A DNA stretch of 64,000 nucleotides, from the NCBI RefSeq assembly GCF_014805625.2, contig NW_023998455.1, forward strand, positions 4,848,542 through 4,912,541, written 5' to 3'. A program made the translations under genes and the position numbers. Every line of letters begins with the position of its first letter. Position 1 is the stretch's first letter. Of the stretch, positions 35,913 through 48,901 are shown piece by piece. This DNA comes from Glossina fuscipes. Lineage: Eukaryota; Arthropoda; Insecta; Diptera; Glossinidae. The notes beneath the pieces were generated by a model. It saw only the letters and a program-made list of their open reading frames with translations. It was not told the origin of the DNA and ran no database searches.

Positions 35913-36979
35913 TATAGCGCAACTTTTGCCATTTAAAAATTAAAATCTATTATATATAAAACGGTATATGTAAATGCCTACAAAGGCACGAGCAAACACA
36001 GCAGCGAGAAACCATTCCATATCATGTGCTTGCAAACGTGTAGGATGAACAATGCACACGCACACGCATACACGCGCGCGCAAGAACAGTAGTGATATAA
36101 AAGTACGTAGCAATATAAGAGGATGGATGGATGACTAAAATATTTGCGCAAAGAAATACGTTTCATTAAGAATGGATATGTTGGTTGGTATGTACATATG
36201 ACATTTAAAGGATGGCAGAAGAGATTGAATAAAAATGCACAGAACTAAAAAAAAAAACGTAAAGGAAAAAAGGCAAAAGAAATATATATCAGCAGAAAAC
36301 TATATTCTATTTCTAGATGAATGGTATAACGTAATATTAATGGCAGCTGATGATAGATTTTATTCACTATATGCATGCCTGTGTGTGTGTGTGTATGTGT
36401 ATGTAAGTGTGCATGCGTGTTCAAAGAAGTTGAACAATTCTCGAATATCAAAAAACCATTATCACAAGAAATTGTTTGCAGCTGACAGTTTGCACTTGTG
36501 TGTTTCCTTTGAAAATCAATTAAATTTATTTTTTTACGAAAAATAGTTTTTTTCTCAACCTTTTTTTTTATCTTTTACTTTTTTTACATTATATTTATAT
36601 GCTTATATACTTTTTTTAATTAAATTCATTTAATAGCTATTTTTCTTCCTTTTTATCAACTTTATCGGTTAGAAAGTTTGCAAATCATTAGAAAAAAGTC
36701 CTTTTTTTATTCGAATAAAACTCTCACTTTTTTCTTAATCATTTACATTTAATCCCGAAAAGTATGTTTTATGTTATACGGAATTAGTGAAAAAATCAAG
36801 AAATTTTACTTTGACCACTAGTTGCTGCCTTTTAATATGAGCTTGCGAGAGGGGAAAAAAATAGAAGAAAAGTCAAAGAGACGCTCGCACACTCGTATAC
36901 TCTTTCACCGTTGCATTTATAGTAACATGTAGTTTGTAATGTAAAATGTAAATGTATATAAGTGTATGACAGCTCACTA

Positions 36980-37007
36980 TATGTATGTATGTATGTATGT
37001 ATGTATT
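36980..37007. repeat. (ATGT)n microsatellite
   Basis: Seven tandem ATGT units. Confidence 0.9.
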
Positions 37008-37658
37008 TTAGCTGGTATTTCTCCACATGTTTCTCGCTTTAAATAACAACAACAACAATTTAACAGATGATTGTAAATTGTTATAAGAGAATAATTGTAA
37101 ACACATACACACACACGCACGAACATGCCCGTAAAATGTAAGCATCATTTACCATATGGCATAAATGTCATCAAAATGTTGAATATTTGTATTTGTAAAA
37201 TAAATGAGAAAAAATTTCTCTCCCTACGAGAAACGGAGAGAATTTCAAAAATATATCTATTATAACATAAAAAGAGTTTCGTCACTGTTATTTTAACAAG
37301 TGATATGATGTGCTTTTTAAGGTTAGAAAAAAAATTTTATAGAAAACGGCTATTTTCGGGAATTTCACACTTGCTTTAAATTTTAAAAGGCCTAATTCTT
37401 GTGATGTCTTGAAAATATCATTAGTAAATCGGCAAAAAGATTTGTAATATGTTTTGCTTAATTAAAATTAAATCGTGTAAAACACGAACCCGCTAGGTCT
37501 CATGCGATATATCTACTTAATGATTTTATTTTCAATAAATTTATTTAATTCTATAAGGATTGAAAGAAAAGTTCTTCTGGCAACTCTGCTATTCCGAGAG
37601 AAACGAATTTCGTTCAATGTTAAAATTCTAACATTGGCTCTTTTATGCTGCCGTTATG

Positions 37659-37684
37659 TCTCTCTCCCTCTCTCTCTCTCTCTA
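37659..37684. repeat. (CT)n microsatellite
   Basis: CT dinucleotide run with one CCCT interruption. Confidence 0.85.
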
Positions 37685-39663
37685 TTTTCTCTTACAAAAA
37701 AAGATAACTCTTTTCTATCTCTTTTAATCATCTCCCTTTAAGCAATGAAAGCGAGCATCCTTTAGTTGAGTTATTTCTTGTTCTTGTTGTATAAAAAACT
37801 ATTTTTAGCAATTGTCAAAGTGTCGTTTGATGTATGACAAAAAAGATGTACATATATATATATATGTATACATATATATAAATAAAAAACGAAGAAAAGC
37901 AGCACACACACGATTAAAAGAAGTAAAAAAGGGCGAAAACAAGAAGAAGATGTGGTACTTGGCACCATTAACTATGTCAGAGAATAGTTACGATAGAGAG
38001 AAAAAAAAAATGAAAAAAAATGAAAAAAATATACGCGAAGTACGTGTATGAAAGAAACAACGACGTCATAATAATGTGTGACAACTACTTCCTCTTTGTT
38101 ATTCTCCATGCTCACTGGCCCATGCACATGCATACGCATCCATTCTTAAGTTTTCTTCTATTTCCGCTTATGAATGCATTGTATAAAATATAATAACCAA
38201 AGCACACAGACACATACACTCACACTCACTTTCGTAGGCGCGCACAGAACTATGAAACTAAATAAGAAGAAGAAAGAGAAAACTTAAGAATCTACTTAAT
38301 CATACTTTATTTTGATGATATTATTGTTGTTATTGCTATGTTCTCTAGTCTAGTGATTACTTTGACAACTGGCATTTGACATCTACAATTATTTTATCTT
38401 ATTGCATACAATTTTGCATACAGGATTGGAAAGCATACATATAAATGACTATCGTACATTTGGATGTAATTAAAAATTCACTTATTCACATTCGCAATGA
38501 CATTTGGGAGCAGAGTGTTAAGTTGAATGCTTAGACACAGAGACCTACTGTACATCTTTAATCATTCCTTTGATACAAGAAAAATAAATAGAAATATATA
38601 TATGTATACATATATATATTTTAATTGTATAACGCTTAGTGCCTATGAAAATATGCACGCATACTTTGACTTACGCGTTATACGAAAATTTATCTAATTT
38701 AATGCTATATGACACTATCACATATATTTTAAATTTTATTCAACCAAATATGGAATTTTGTCCGAGTAATTGCGAAGAGCGATTAACAAAATCATTTTTT
38801 CCATTCAAAAATCATACAAAAAGTACAACGAGAAATATGCGTTTGCCAATATACGTACATATATATTTATATATACATAGCTGCATATTTAAAGTAACCC
38901 ACAAAAAGAAAGTATTCCAACGCTATTAAAACTGGCAACCGTGCGCATAAATTTTCTAATATATCTTGCGGCGGCAAATCATATTATTTAGGATTCTATT
39001 CGCAAGGAATCGGTTATATTAGTATATTTTCATAATGGAAATTCGGGACTTATACGTCACTTATGCCAAATATAAAATTTATATTTAACAAATTCAAGCC
39101 CAAAGCAATAGGCCTTTCACCCTTTGAATGAATGGAAATTTGAAAAATTTATTTGCAAACTTTTTGTAAAGAACACTTTACAAACAAAACGCGACCATTG
39201 CTACAAACCATGTAATCATGTACAATAAAGGGTTGTAGAATTGATGATCTAATAATTTCTTATTTACATATATTTACGCATGTAAACGCAATTCGTGTGT
39301 AGATGTTAGCGAACGTTTATAAATATTTCATGAGTCAATAAAACATTTTGCTATAGCGCAAATGACATCAACAACTCATTTCTATGCCATGTTTCTACAG
39401 CTGCCCTTTTTTGAAAGGGCCATTAACAACAACGAGAACAACAGCAAACAAGAATATTGTTCGCGAGGAAATGCTTAACATTTAAATGCTTGAGACAATT
39501 AAATATGAAAAACTATTGCAACTATGTGGGCATATTGTTTGCGAAAAGTAATGGATCATAAATTCGCTGTGAGCTTATGCTCACAAATAAACAATAAAAA
39601 AAACAAAATAAAAGCAAAATGAAAAAGGTTTCTTTAATTTCAAACTTTTATTAAACTAAAATA

Positions 39664-40760
39664 TTAAGTGCTTGCAAAAATATTTAACATTTTCTCACTT
39701 GAAAAAGGCATTTGTTGAGAAAAATTGGTACAATATTTGCCATCATTTTCTACAATTTTTTCTCATCTTTTCGGCAATATGGCGATACCGTGTCGAAAGA
39801 ACAATATTGGTTTGGCAGCGATCCAATCGTCGATACATTTTCACACTTTTTTAACTTTGCGGAGCCGTTTGCCACCCAAGGCATGCACCGTTGACCTGAA
39901 CAATTGGTATTCGGAAGGCGCCAATGACTATTGAACACTGTGGGTGTGACAGAGCTTTCCGTTCGAACTGCAACAGTGCATCCTTGAAAGCAACTGCAAC
40001 AAGTGCCCAAAAATAGCATTTTCAGTCAATTCGTCTGGTAGCCATTTTAGCCGCTATTGCCGGTCTTTCTTGCAGCAACATGCATCGTTTAATTTTTTTC
40101 AATCGGCGACAATAGACACAGACTACAATAACACTTTTAACCGGCTAACACCTTCGTGATCCCGTTATATGCAAAGCAAAACAATTTGACCATGAGTATT
40201 CCGTTTCGTCGTCGATATGGATAGTTCTCCTAGACTAAGCTACGACTTTTTGAGCTTGAGATTCTCGTAACAGATCCACTTTTCATCGTCAATCGCAGTA
40301 CGCCACAGTAAACTCTCCTTCATGTGCCCAGCAAGCAATGAAACTGCCATGTTGAAACGGTGCGAAATGACAATTTCAGTCAATTTGCGAGTTAGCCGTT
40401 TTCCCTCCTTGTGGACCTCTCCCATCTCATGTAAATGTCTAGAAACAGTTGAGTCGTCAATTGCTAAGCCAAGCTGTTCTTTATCATTGCCACCACAATC
40501 ACCACTTTCTTTTTCTAAACATGTTTAGAGGACTTCGACAGCAGATTTCTTCAAATTAACCAAAAAAAAAGTAATGAAGGTCGAAAACGCAATTTTGAGT
40601 ACTCCATGATTGGCGTCGACATACGCCGAATAAATTAATAATGTTAAATGGAAAACTGTTATTTTATGTAGGGCAAGGTAAAAATCATCAAATTTAATCG
40701 TTATGTACACTAGTATTTTTCTCTTCTTCGTCGCTGATAAAAATTTTTGCATGCACCTAA
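39664..40760 (-). mobile_element. Mariner-family transposon with both termini and TA duplication
   Basis: Terminal inverted repeats: TTAAGTGCTTGCAAAAATAT at 39664 and, on the other strand from 40760, TTAGGTGCATGCAAAAATTT. TA is found on both outer sides (39662-39663, 40761-40762), the mariner target duplication. Length 1097 bp, slightly shorter than a typical mariner of about 1.3 kb. The interior is a minus-strand transposase relic. Termini are still easily aligned, so the copy is not very old. Confidence 0.85.
39690..40580 (-). pseudogene. Inactivated mariner transposase
   Basis: Recognisable blocks on the minus strand: DDSTVSRHLHEMGEVHKEGK (HTH region), ISHRFNMAVSLLAGHMKESL, TAIDDEKWICYENLKLKKS (first catalytic Asp), LAPSEYQLFRSTVHAL, and IDDWIAAKP-x-x-FFRHGI with LPKR, stop, EKIVENDGKY at the C-terminus. 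Several frameshifts and stops separate them, including one where the conserved Trp after LPKR is expected. The second Asp region is unrecognisable and the third is Glu in PSEY. Cannot encode an active enzyme. Confidence 0.85.
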
Positions 40761-42432
40761 TAAAATTTTCTTTGCATATTCATCCTTCAAAAATTTCTTT
40801 GCATATTCGTCATCTACAAGCAAGAAGGTACGCTTCAATTGTCATTCTACTAGTTAGAACTGGATAAATTCACCCCAGAGATCAATTGGAAATCCGTTAC
40901 TTTAGTTCACGTTTTCATTAAGTTCATTAAATTCAATTTAAATCCCTTAAGCTTGTTCGAGTCAAACTCTGTTCTTAAATTTTCACTTGAAATACAAATG
41001 AAAATTGACAACCGTGCGCAAACCAAATTCTAGTACAGTTTTTGATGAAAACTGCACATTGCCGTATTTTCACTTGAAACCGGCATTTCATTTTGCAGTA
41101 CAAGGTATAACAACTATCTCTTATGTCATTAATTGGATTAGGAAATTATTTCGAATAAGTCTTATGCCTGCCGTCCTGTTATAGATCTGTTATAGATCTA
41201 GTGAAAATATTTAAAGGAATAGCAGCTAAATATTCTATATATTTTAGATTAGCTTGCAATTTTAAATGTGCTGTCTTGTACATCTCTCATCATTATTTTG
41301 GTTTTATGTTTTCCAACATCAAAAAAATTTAAATAAAAAAAAATCAACTCTAAGCAGAAACCCTTGCCAATAAAAGAAAAGATGTATTTGCCGTTAACGC
41401 TAAACTATCAATGAATGAATTTTTTGGCGACTTTTTTATATTTTCCGGCATTTGATATCTATCTACCGACTATCGTGTGTTATTTATAGAAAATTCGGGA
41501 AATTACGCGATATTCAACTACATAGTATAACGATAATTTCTCAGAGTGTTCGTTCTATCCCTTTGCTGACACATACACACACAATTGCTTTCACACCTAA
41601 CAATATGGTTCCAATTCCCTAAGCCTACCTTAATAAGGGCCAAAGATCAAATAGGCTGATAACAAGTAAGCTGAGGGAAATGCAAACAATATCATATCGC
41701 TGTGTTTAACGTAAAATTTACGATATGCGAAGTACATGGGTAAGCTTACTTAATTGCAATTAAAGTAAAAATTTACAATTTTTTGGTACATTGTACGATT
41801 CATATGTATTTAAGAAGACGCGGTAGGACGGAGCGTAGCTTTCTTAATTACTCTTTGCTGCAATTACTCTACAAGTTGATATTTCTTTCATTTTTTTTTT
41901 TTTTTCTTTTTTGGATGTTCTTTCAATTCACAAAACAACGTACGCGTTCATACACTATCACAATTTTCACATTTTAATTAACTGAAAAGGTTCATTAACA
42001 ACAAGAGCTATTCTATTTTAAATAAGCATCGCCATCTCGATTGCTACTGCTACTTATACTATTGGATGAGGAACAGGAATAATAAGAGTACGGACTAAAC
42101 GTGTTTCCTAATAACGAGGAGAGAAAACCTCAAATTAAACCGAAACTACTCCAGAAAATGTTTTAAATAACTGTTAAAATGTTGTTACCGTTGTCAGTAT
42201 TCTTGCTCTTGTTAATATGCTCGTTTTTGCTGTTGTTGTTATTACTATTTAAACAAACTTAAACAAACATGCGACCGACCATTCATTCATTCATACACAC
42301 GAATATATCAACAGCGAGTAAAAGTGGAAATTTTTCATTTATTTTATTTGATAACCGCAGCTACCAAAAAAAAAAAAAAAAACGGAGAAAAATAAATTGG
42401 GTTAATAGGGTGTAAAAGACGAAAAGAGAAAA

Positions 42433-42460
42433 TGCGAGAGAGAGAGAGAGAGAGAGAGAC
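42433..42460. repeat. (GA)n microsatellite
   Basis: Uninterrupted GA run of about 14 units. Confidence 0.9.
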
Positions 42461-43199
42461 AAGAAAGGCAAAATGAAAAAACAAACCACTTGAAAACCTT
42501 TAACAAACTAAGTGCAAATATCTCTATATGTATGTGCTTTTGTATGTTTATTTATATGTTTGCATGTGCGTGTGCATTTTAACAATGGTGTGCAGGGAAA
42601 AGTACGCAAATTAAGCCGCTGGCTGAAAAATATGTCTCTACATGTCACGCTAAAAGGATGTTTGAAACGAAAAAAAAAAAGAGGAAAAATACACATATAT
42701 ATATATATATACATATAATAACGAAGAAGTGCACATAGACACGCAAACACATAAAAGAAATGTCCTCCATGCGCCAAAAAGCGACAAAATTAAGCTAATC
42801 TCCAGTCGCTTGAATATAATAATAATAGAAATATTATATACGAATATATGTATAGATATGAAAGCGAGAAACTCTAATGAAAAGTTCTTTTCGTCATCCA
42901 TTCTTTGCTAATAATAATAATAATAAGTAAAATAATTTAAGATAGTTCTTCGATTGGTATCAAAAATAAACAAAATCAAATTTCATCAGTGAACAAAACT
43001 TAGGCGAAATCAAGTTAACCGGAATTAATCGGTGAAAGGGCGTGATCCGTGAATAAATAGTCTTTCAAATCACTGAAAAGTTCCCAGCATAAAATCGAAT
43101 CGATTTAAGCATTACCATATGTCAATCTGGCTGTCGTGCTTTACATCGTCTTTTGCAAACATTCCCTTGGCAGCAAAATTAAAGCAATCCTTGCACGCT

Positions 43200-43640
43200 A
43201 TTTGGTATTCAAACTAAGCTAAATAAGTCAAAGGATGTGCCTACACTATCACGTAAATTGAGAGCACATCTGTTCTTCAAATAACCGTGTAAAAATTTGA
43301 AAGCATATTCTATGGAAAAATTGACCACGCCTTTCTGCAGTATCGTGCAGTATAGTGTATCAAAATTTAATGTAATTCCCTCTCGTTCAAAAAAATCAAA
43401 ATATCGCCTGCAAAGTTGCAAAAAAATTCGAAAATGACCCAAACCGATCAATGGACACGCCTACAATGGCCACAAGCCTATGCAACGAAAACCACGAAAA
43501 TCTTTGTTTTCCGTGTTTTTTGCATGTCACACTATATAAATCTCCGCTTTTATGCTACGAACATAGAAAAAGTTGGCCGCGCCCAATATTTTAGAGTAGG
43601 AAAGTGTAGTTTTTCCCTTTTTTTTTTTTTTATTTGATTT
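43200..43640 (-). repeat. Family-B dispersed repeat copy, inverted
   Basis: On the minus strand it carries GGTCATTTTCGAATTTTTTT (the 'rest of the cell' module GGACCATTTTCAAACT of other copies), GGCGTGTCCATTGATCGG and GTGTAGGCACATCC. Opposite orientation to the other copies. Confidence 0.5.
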
Positions 43641-44079
43641 TTTAAGGATAATGGTAACGGATACAAAGGATTCTGTCACGACCGCATATGATTTTCTTAC
43701 TTGTTTTGTTTAGATTTCAACTCAACTCTTCTTTATGGCCAAGAAATGTGTGAAATAAGAACAGATTGCACACGTTACAACTGAGTGTAAAATTCTAAAT
43801 CAATTAATTATACATAAAAGCATTGTTATATAGCTTGGCAGACTTGGTTAATGCAGGCAATCGCAGGAACAAAGGTAATGTTAACTAATGGGATCGACGC
43901 AACACATGGAAAACTTAATCGATTTCTATTAAAAAAGAAAAAAAAAAAGCACAGTGAAGGAAATCTTAACATTACACTCATCCTATGTAGTCATGAATAT
44001 ATTTAATCCGTTTAGTTTGAAATCAGAACAAAACTTGATCTTAATTTAACATCCAGAATGGCTTAAGACAGAGTCAACT

Positions 44080-45065
44080 TTTACTATACCGATTAATTCG
44101 AGATCATTTTCTTAATTGTCTGTCCATGTATTTGCATGTGTTCATCCTGCAGATCGCGATTTTCAAAGTATTTCGATCAAATTCGGTACATTGATGTGCT
44201 TTTACCCAACGACGACCATCTAATAGCGTCCGTCCGTCTTTCCATCCGTGCGTTTGATGTCCATCCATGTATTTTAGACCAACGTGTTGCAATTTTTGAG
44301 ATATTTTGATGAAATTTGGTTCACTCCATGGACGAACACCATTGAAAATGGTTCGAATCAATCCACTTTTTCGACCACTTCCCGCATAACGCTCCAATTT
44401 TTGAAATTTTCCGCACTCTAAATGGATATGACAAATTTATTCCGATTGGACTTCCTAGAAAACGTGAATCTTTATATGGTAAGAAAGTCTAATATTCAAT
44501 ATTTTTAATTTGAAGCACATACATCTATTTTTTGGATATAAGTCATATAAGGATTCTTAAGGAATATAAAGCCTTGTAAACTAAAAAGGACTATTCGTTA
44601 ATGCTTTAAAACTAACCCAAATTTGCATCACAAGGATCTATTTTTTAGACCCCACCCCATATAGGATTTCGCATTAATAGTAAGTCCTTTTCAATACCTT
44701 ATGATAAAAATCACTCCATAGTAAAGAGAATTAACATTATTGAAATTGGATCGCATGGGTCTCTAGTTTTTAGCACCCAACAGGGTTTGGAGGTATAGGG
44801 GTTATTATGAAAAGTAAACCCTTATAGAGAGAGGAAGTGCAATTTATAATTTTTTTGTGACAAAAACTGAAAAATAATGAAATTTTTAGGAAGTGAATTA
44901 AGTTTGCAAGACTTGGATCGCATCGTGTATGATATTTGGAGCATTCCCCAATATGCGGGATTTCATGAAAAGTATGGCTTCGTATCAAAGTAATGTGCAA
45001 TTATTGGCGGACGAGTGAATAATTAAGTGAAGTGTCTACCCTGCCCGACTATAGTGTTCTTAGTT
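44080..45065 (+). repeat. Family-A repeat, nearly full
   Basis: Modules in order: ATACCGATTAATTCGAGATC, TGTCTGTCCATGTATTTGCA, CCGTCCGTCTTTCC, TTTGAGATATTTTGATGAAA, GAAAATGGTTCGAATCAAT, GACCCCACCCCATATAGGAT and the tail CCTGCCCGACTATAGTGTTC. No open frame with family similarity. Confidence 0.65.
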
Positions 45066-45559
45066 ACATTTCGTTTTAACTTTTTTTCCTAAATATTCCC
45101 CGCAATAAATCTGTCAATAACTTCATTTAAAGCGAAGAAATAAGTTCTATATATGTAACAGACATTCCTAATAGGAAGCATTCTCTCTTTTATTAGTATT
45201 CTATGTAACAAGACAACACATGACGTTACCAAGAACTTTGCATTTTTTCCAAGTGTACGCATTAATGTTTTTTTTCTTTTTTTCTTTTTTATGTTCATTA
45301 TAAACAATATCGCAACAGTTACTGTGAAATTTATAAAGGTTGGCGCAAGTACATTGGTATGTCAAAAACACATACATACATTTCATATATGAAATAAAAT
45401 AGAAAACTATGCAATTAAACAGCTCTCTAGCGTACCTGAATATTTGTACACAAAGTAAAAAATATGTTTCGATCTACGGGCAAATCTTTTACATCCAGCC
45501 ACTTATGTCTTCAAAGAAAAAAAGATTTCAATGCATTAAATCCATTGTAATGGCTGGCC

Positions 45560-46760
45560 ACGGCCGACTTTTTTACTCTACCCCACTTGTGGTATCGTAT
45601 CGTAAATAAAGTTTTTGCGGACATGTATAGTGCTCAGAAGGATTTGAGACAAACCTAACTTTTATTACACCGACCATTCAGAGAGCGGTTTTAAGCTTGT
45701 CTATCCGTCTTGCTTTCTTGTGTTCAACCAGCTGGACGCAATTTTTTAGATATTTTGATGAAGTTTGGTACATTGACGCATTTTAGCCTAAGAGCAAGTG
45801 CTATTGAGAATGGCTCGGGTTAGACCTTCTTTTCGACTTCTCTACAAGTATGAAGTCTTGTATTGAAAACTCGTGGCATAAAGTATTTAATAGGGACGTC
45901 GTCCATTATAATCTTTTTACTTGTTCCCATTCTTCTCCTTCAGATATAGCATATATGTGAAATTTTTCGTATCTATTGTATTGTATTGTTGTGTGGTACG
46001 AGTAATGAGAAAAACACCACTATTTTGCTTTTGGAGACCGAAGTATTTCCAATATATATTGCGCGCACTTTGCCCGATATGAGCTATTTTCAATATAAAT
46101 TGACCAGCGACAATTTCGAATGCTTTCGTCGAATTTGCAACAGACATCCGAGTGTTTCCAATGAGCAACATTTTTATCCCATAACCCCACCGGCGAACAT
46201 ACCGAACGAACATGTCTAGATTGGACGGCCTCATTTCGCACAACACTTACCGATTGGGCGCACACAGCGCATTACTAGATGGTGGCCACTATTCATCTCT
46301 TTCTTTCTTTCCGTATTAAAAAACAATAAAAAAAAAAAGTTTGATTGGGGTTTAATATTGGTCTCCAAAGCTTCCTTGTATATTTGAATCGTAACTTTTA
46401 TAAGGATTTTTACGAAAATTTTTGTTTCTTGCACGACATATGCCTATTTTTAAATCCTACTCTATGTAAAGATTTGCACGAACACTGTTTTTTTTTTTAG
46501 GTCTGACAAGTCCAAGTTTTAATATTTTATGATGAAAATTGGTCGATAATGATTACTGGATATAAAAATGAACTATGCTGAATTTTGAACACGTATCCCA
46601 ATTTTTAAGCCACTTGGGCACAACCATTCTAAACCCGTATTTCAAAGGGATGTAATTTTTATTGTACAGTTCCCTAATAGAAAATTCATGTGAAAATAGG
46701 GTATAATTTTTGTGCTCTATGGCAAAAATAAGAATTGCGTGAGACAAATGCGGTATTTCA
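45560..46760 (+). repeat. Family-A repeat copy
   Basis: Starts TTTACTCTACCCCACTTGTG and includes ATTTTGATGAAGTTTGGTAC and GAATGGCTCGGGTTAGACC, with a tail-like CCATTATAATCTTTTTACTT at 45902. Family-A internal sequence resumes at 46450-46570 (AATCCTACTCTATGTAAAG, GATGAAAATTGGTCGATAAT). Confidence 0.6.
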
Positions 46761-47074
46761 TAATCGGCTTAGCCCGTCCATAATATTTCCATGCTCAAAG
46801 CGACATTTTGTCAATTTTTGTGTAGTTTTATTGCCAGGCACGCTAACCAATCAATTTTGTATTGACAAATCTTAAGACAGCAACTTTATTTTAAAAAAAA
46901 TACAAAAATCATAGTAAAAAATAAATAAGAAAAGCAAAATACCGTTGGAGTAAGCAAGTGCCAGATACCCGTTAGCCAAAAAAAAGACATTAGCGATCAA
47001 GCTCATGGATTGTATAGAATATTTGTGAAAGTTTAATTAATGCAGATATCTGCTGTAATTATAAATTTATGAAT

Positions 47075-47425
47075 TTATTTTATACTCTACACCACTTGTA
47101 GCACAAATGAACAATATGTTTGTGCGGATATATACTAAACGCAGAAGGATATGTGATAGACTCGTATTTGATTGTGCCGATACCTTTTGAATCGGTCTAA
47201 AGAAGTGTGTCCGTCTGTCTATTCGTATTTTCAATCTATACGCTGCAAATTTTTGAAATATGTTCACCAAATTTGCGTCGACGCTAACATCTTTTAATCC
47301 AGGGGCGAACACTACTGAAAATGATTCGAAGCGTTTTTTAAAAAGTCGTTAATCGAATTACATCAAGTCTGTACATCACTTGGGTTACTTAATGATAGAA
47401 CGTAGCCCGCTGTAATCTTTTCATA
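47075..47425 (+). repeat. Family-A repeat copy, short form
   Basis: Starts TTATACTCTACACCACTTGT, carries GTGTCCGTCTGTCTATTCG and GAAAATGATTCGAAGCG, and ends CGTAGCCCGCTGTAATCTTT. A compact 350-bp version with both ends. Confidence 0.65.
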
Positions 47426-47559
47426 TATTTTACTTTTCATCCTGGAGATTATTATCGGTTCCTATAACTATCCAATACAAACATACAAATTTATATTATC
47501 TCATTAGCTTATAGAGAGCTAAAGAGGCAGAATTAGTTTAATTGAATTCCCGTTTAATA

Positions 47560-48300
47560 ACTAAGAAAATTGCAGTCGCTTTGCATGCTGCTTTGCTACC
47601 CCGCTTTCTTCTTGGTTTTTTCTCTGACTCTTTCACTCTCTCTCTCTCTCTCTCTAAACGTCTTTCAGATGGATCCATAATCATTAAAATCTCTTCTCTT
47701 ACGTCCATTGATGTAGGCTGCCTATCTAAATTGATTATCAAATCTCTGTATATTGAACGTCTACACCTACTTTGAGAACTTGAACAGAGTATGTCCGCAG
47801 ACCCATCGAGTAATTTACAAGTGATTTTCGGCACATCCCAGGTAATCCTGTATAAGTTCAAACATTCCTCTCTCGACAATGCGAGCCCTATGATGCCGAA
47901 AGATCGCATCCAACAGTCAGCTCACACGATCCGTTTCCACCGAAGTATGTTGCGGCGTTACCGCTCCTACATTACAGAGTACACATGGTTTAGAGTGAGT
48001 AGTCTCCGTGAATCGCGTAGTTTTCGTTCTGAAGCGCTTTAGGGTTACCGGCACTACACGTGACCGACTTATGGACATACTTTTGGTTTTAAATTATCCA
48101 TATCTACTGCACGCAATCCAGCTAATACACAGCATACGCCAGACACCGACCACAACTGTTGGTACGCACGCACAGAACTGTTGGTTAAATCTTGGGCCCC
48201 CATTGTAGTCGATTTCTTAGTGCGGAAGCACTTTCGATGACTTATTCCCGTTGGAGTTGCCGTTGCCGGAACCTGATGAGCGACCAATTGAATGCCTTAT
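47560..48300. promoter_or_regulatory. GC-richer island, candidate promoter or 5' exon
   Basis: About 740 bp with clearly higher GC than all surrounding intergenic DNA and few homopolymers, containing a CT run (47636-47657). Both strands have open frames (for example minus 47538-47909) but none resembles a known family. On the minus strand, in the Rbp direction, AAAAGTATGT near 48079 could serve as a donor. Possible roles are a distal Rbp promoter or first exon, an enhancer, or an unrecognised fast-evolving gene. Confidence 0.35.
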
Positions 48301-48861
48301 GAGAATATTCGAAAGAATAGCGGTATAATATTTAAATATGAACGCCTTCGTTTCTGTTAGCTAACATAGCAAAAAAAAATTTTACGTTAACCTATTTCCC
48401 TAGATATAAAATCTAAATCCTCTAATACAATCTTCTATATATTTTTTTTCTACATGCTTAACACGCACGCTATAATAACATGTTAAATTAGTAGAAATTT
48501 CATTAACTTACTTACTATCCGGTAATAGTTATGTAGTTACGTTATCAGTAAAATTGCATTACTACTAACACATAACACATAACATTCTACCGTAAGCATA
48601 TAACAGCGCCAAAAGTGCTTAAAGAGTGTATGTGAATAAAGGATAAAAATCCTTGCCTAACATAACGCATTGGAAATTTTACGAAACCAAAAAAACCAGA
48701 AGAAAAAAAAATAAGAAAAGAGAGAAAAAAATTCTTTTAGAAGAGAGAAACAAAATGCAAGTTGACTTAAATGGTTGTATTTAAAGAGTAGAGCGATTAC
48801 GATTAAATGAATGAGAACTAAATAGAGCAGATAGATGAATTAAATTGAACTCTTTCCGCTT

Positions 48862-48901
<40 letters not shown>

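Larger units (their letters stand above)
28210..39661. other. Non-coding region upstream of Rbp, part 1
   Basis: 11 kb without a recognisable protein gene or RNA gene. It holds AT repeats (28541-28618, 32847-32880), a TAGTA-rich stretch (29690-29900), a 52-bp tandem repeat (29879-29994), a foldback (30921-31172), family-B copies and microsatellites. It probably includes Rbp 5' UTR introns, but I cannot place a transcription start. Confidence 0.6.
40763..47530. other. Non-coding region upstream of Rbp, part 2
   Basis: No gene recognised. It holds a GA repeat (42433-42460), an inverted family-B copy and three family-A copies. 41000-43000 is AT-rich, with T runs and no other structure seen. Confidence 0.6.

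Noticed and set aside
39750..40019. 89-codon minus-strand open frame as a gene
   Set aside because: One frame of the decayed mariner transposase; the homologous residues lie in another frame.
47538..47909. 123-codon minus-strand open frame in the GC-richer island
   Set aside because: Partly a GA-repeat translation (RERERERV); no family resemblance. The island is reported, the frame is not called.
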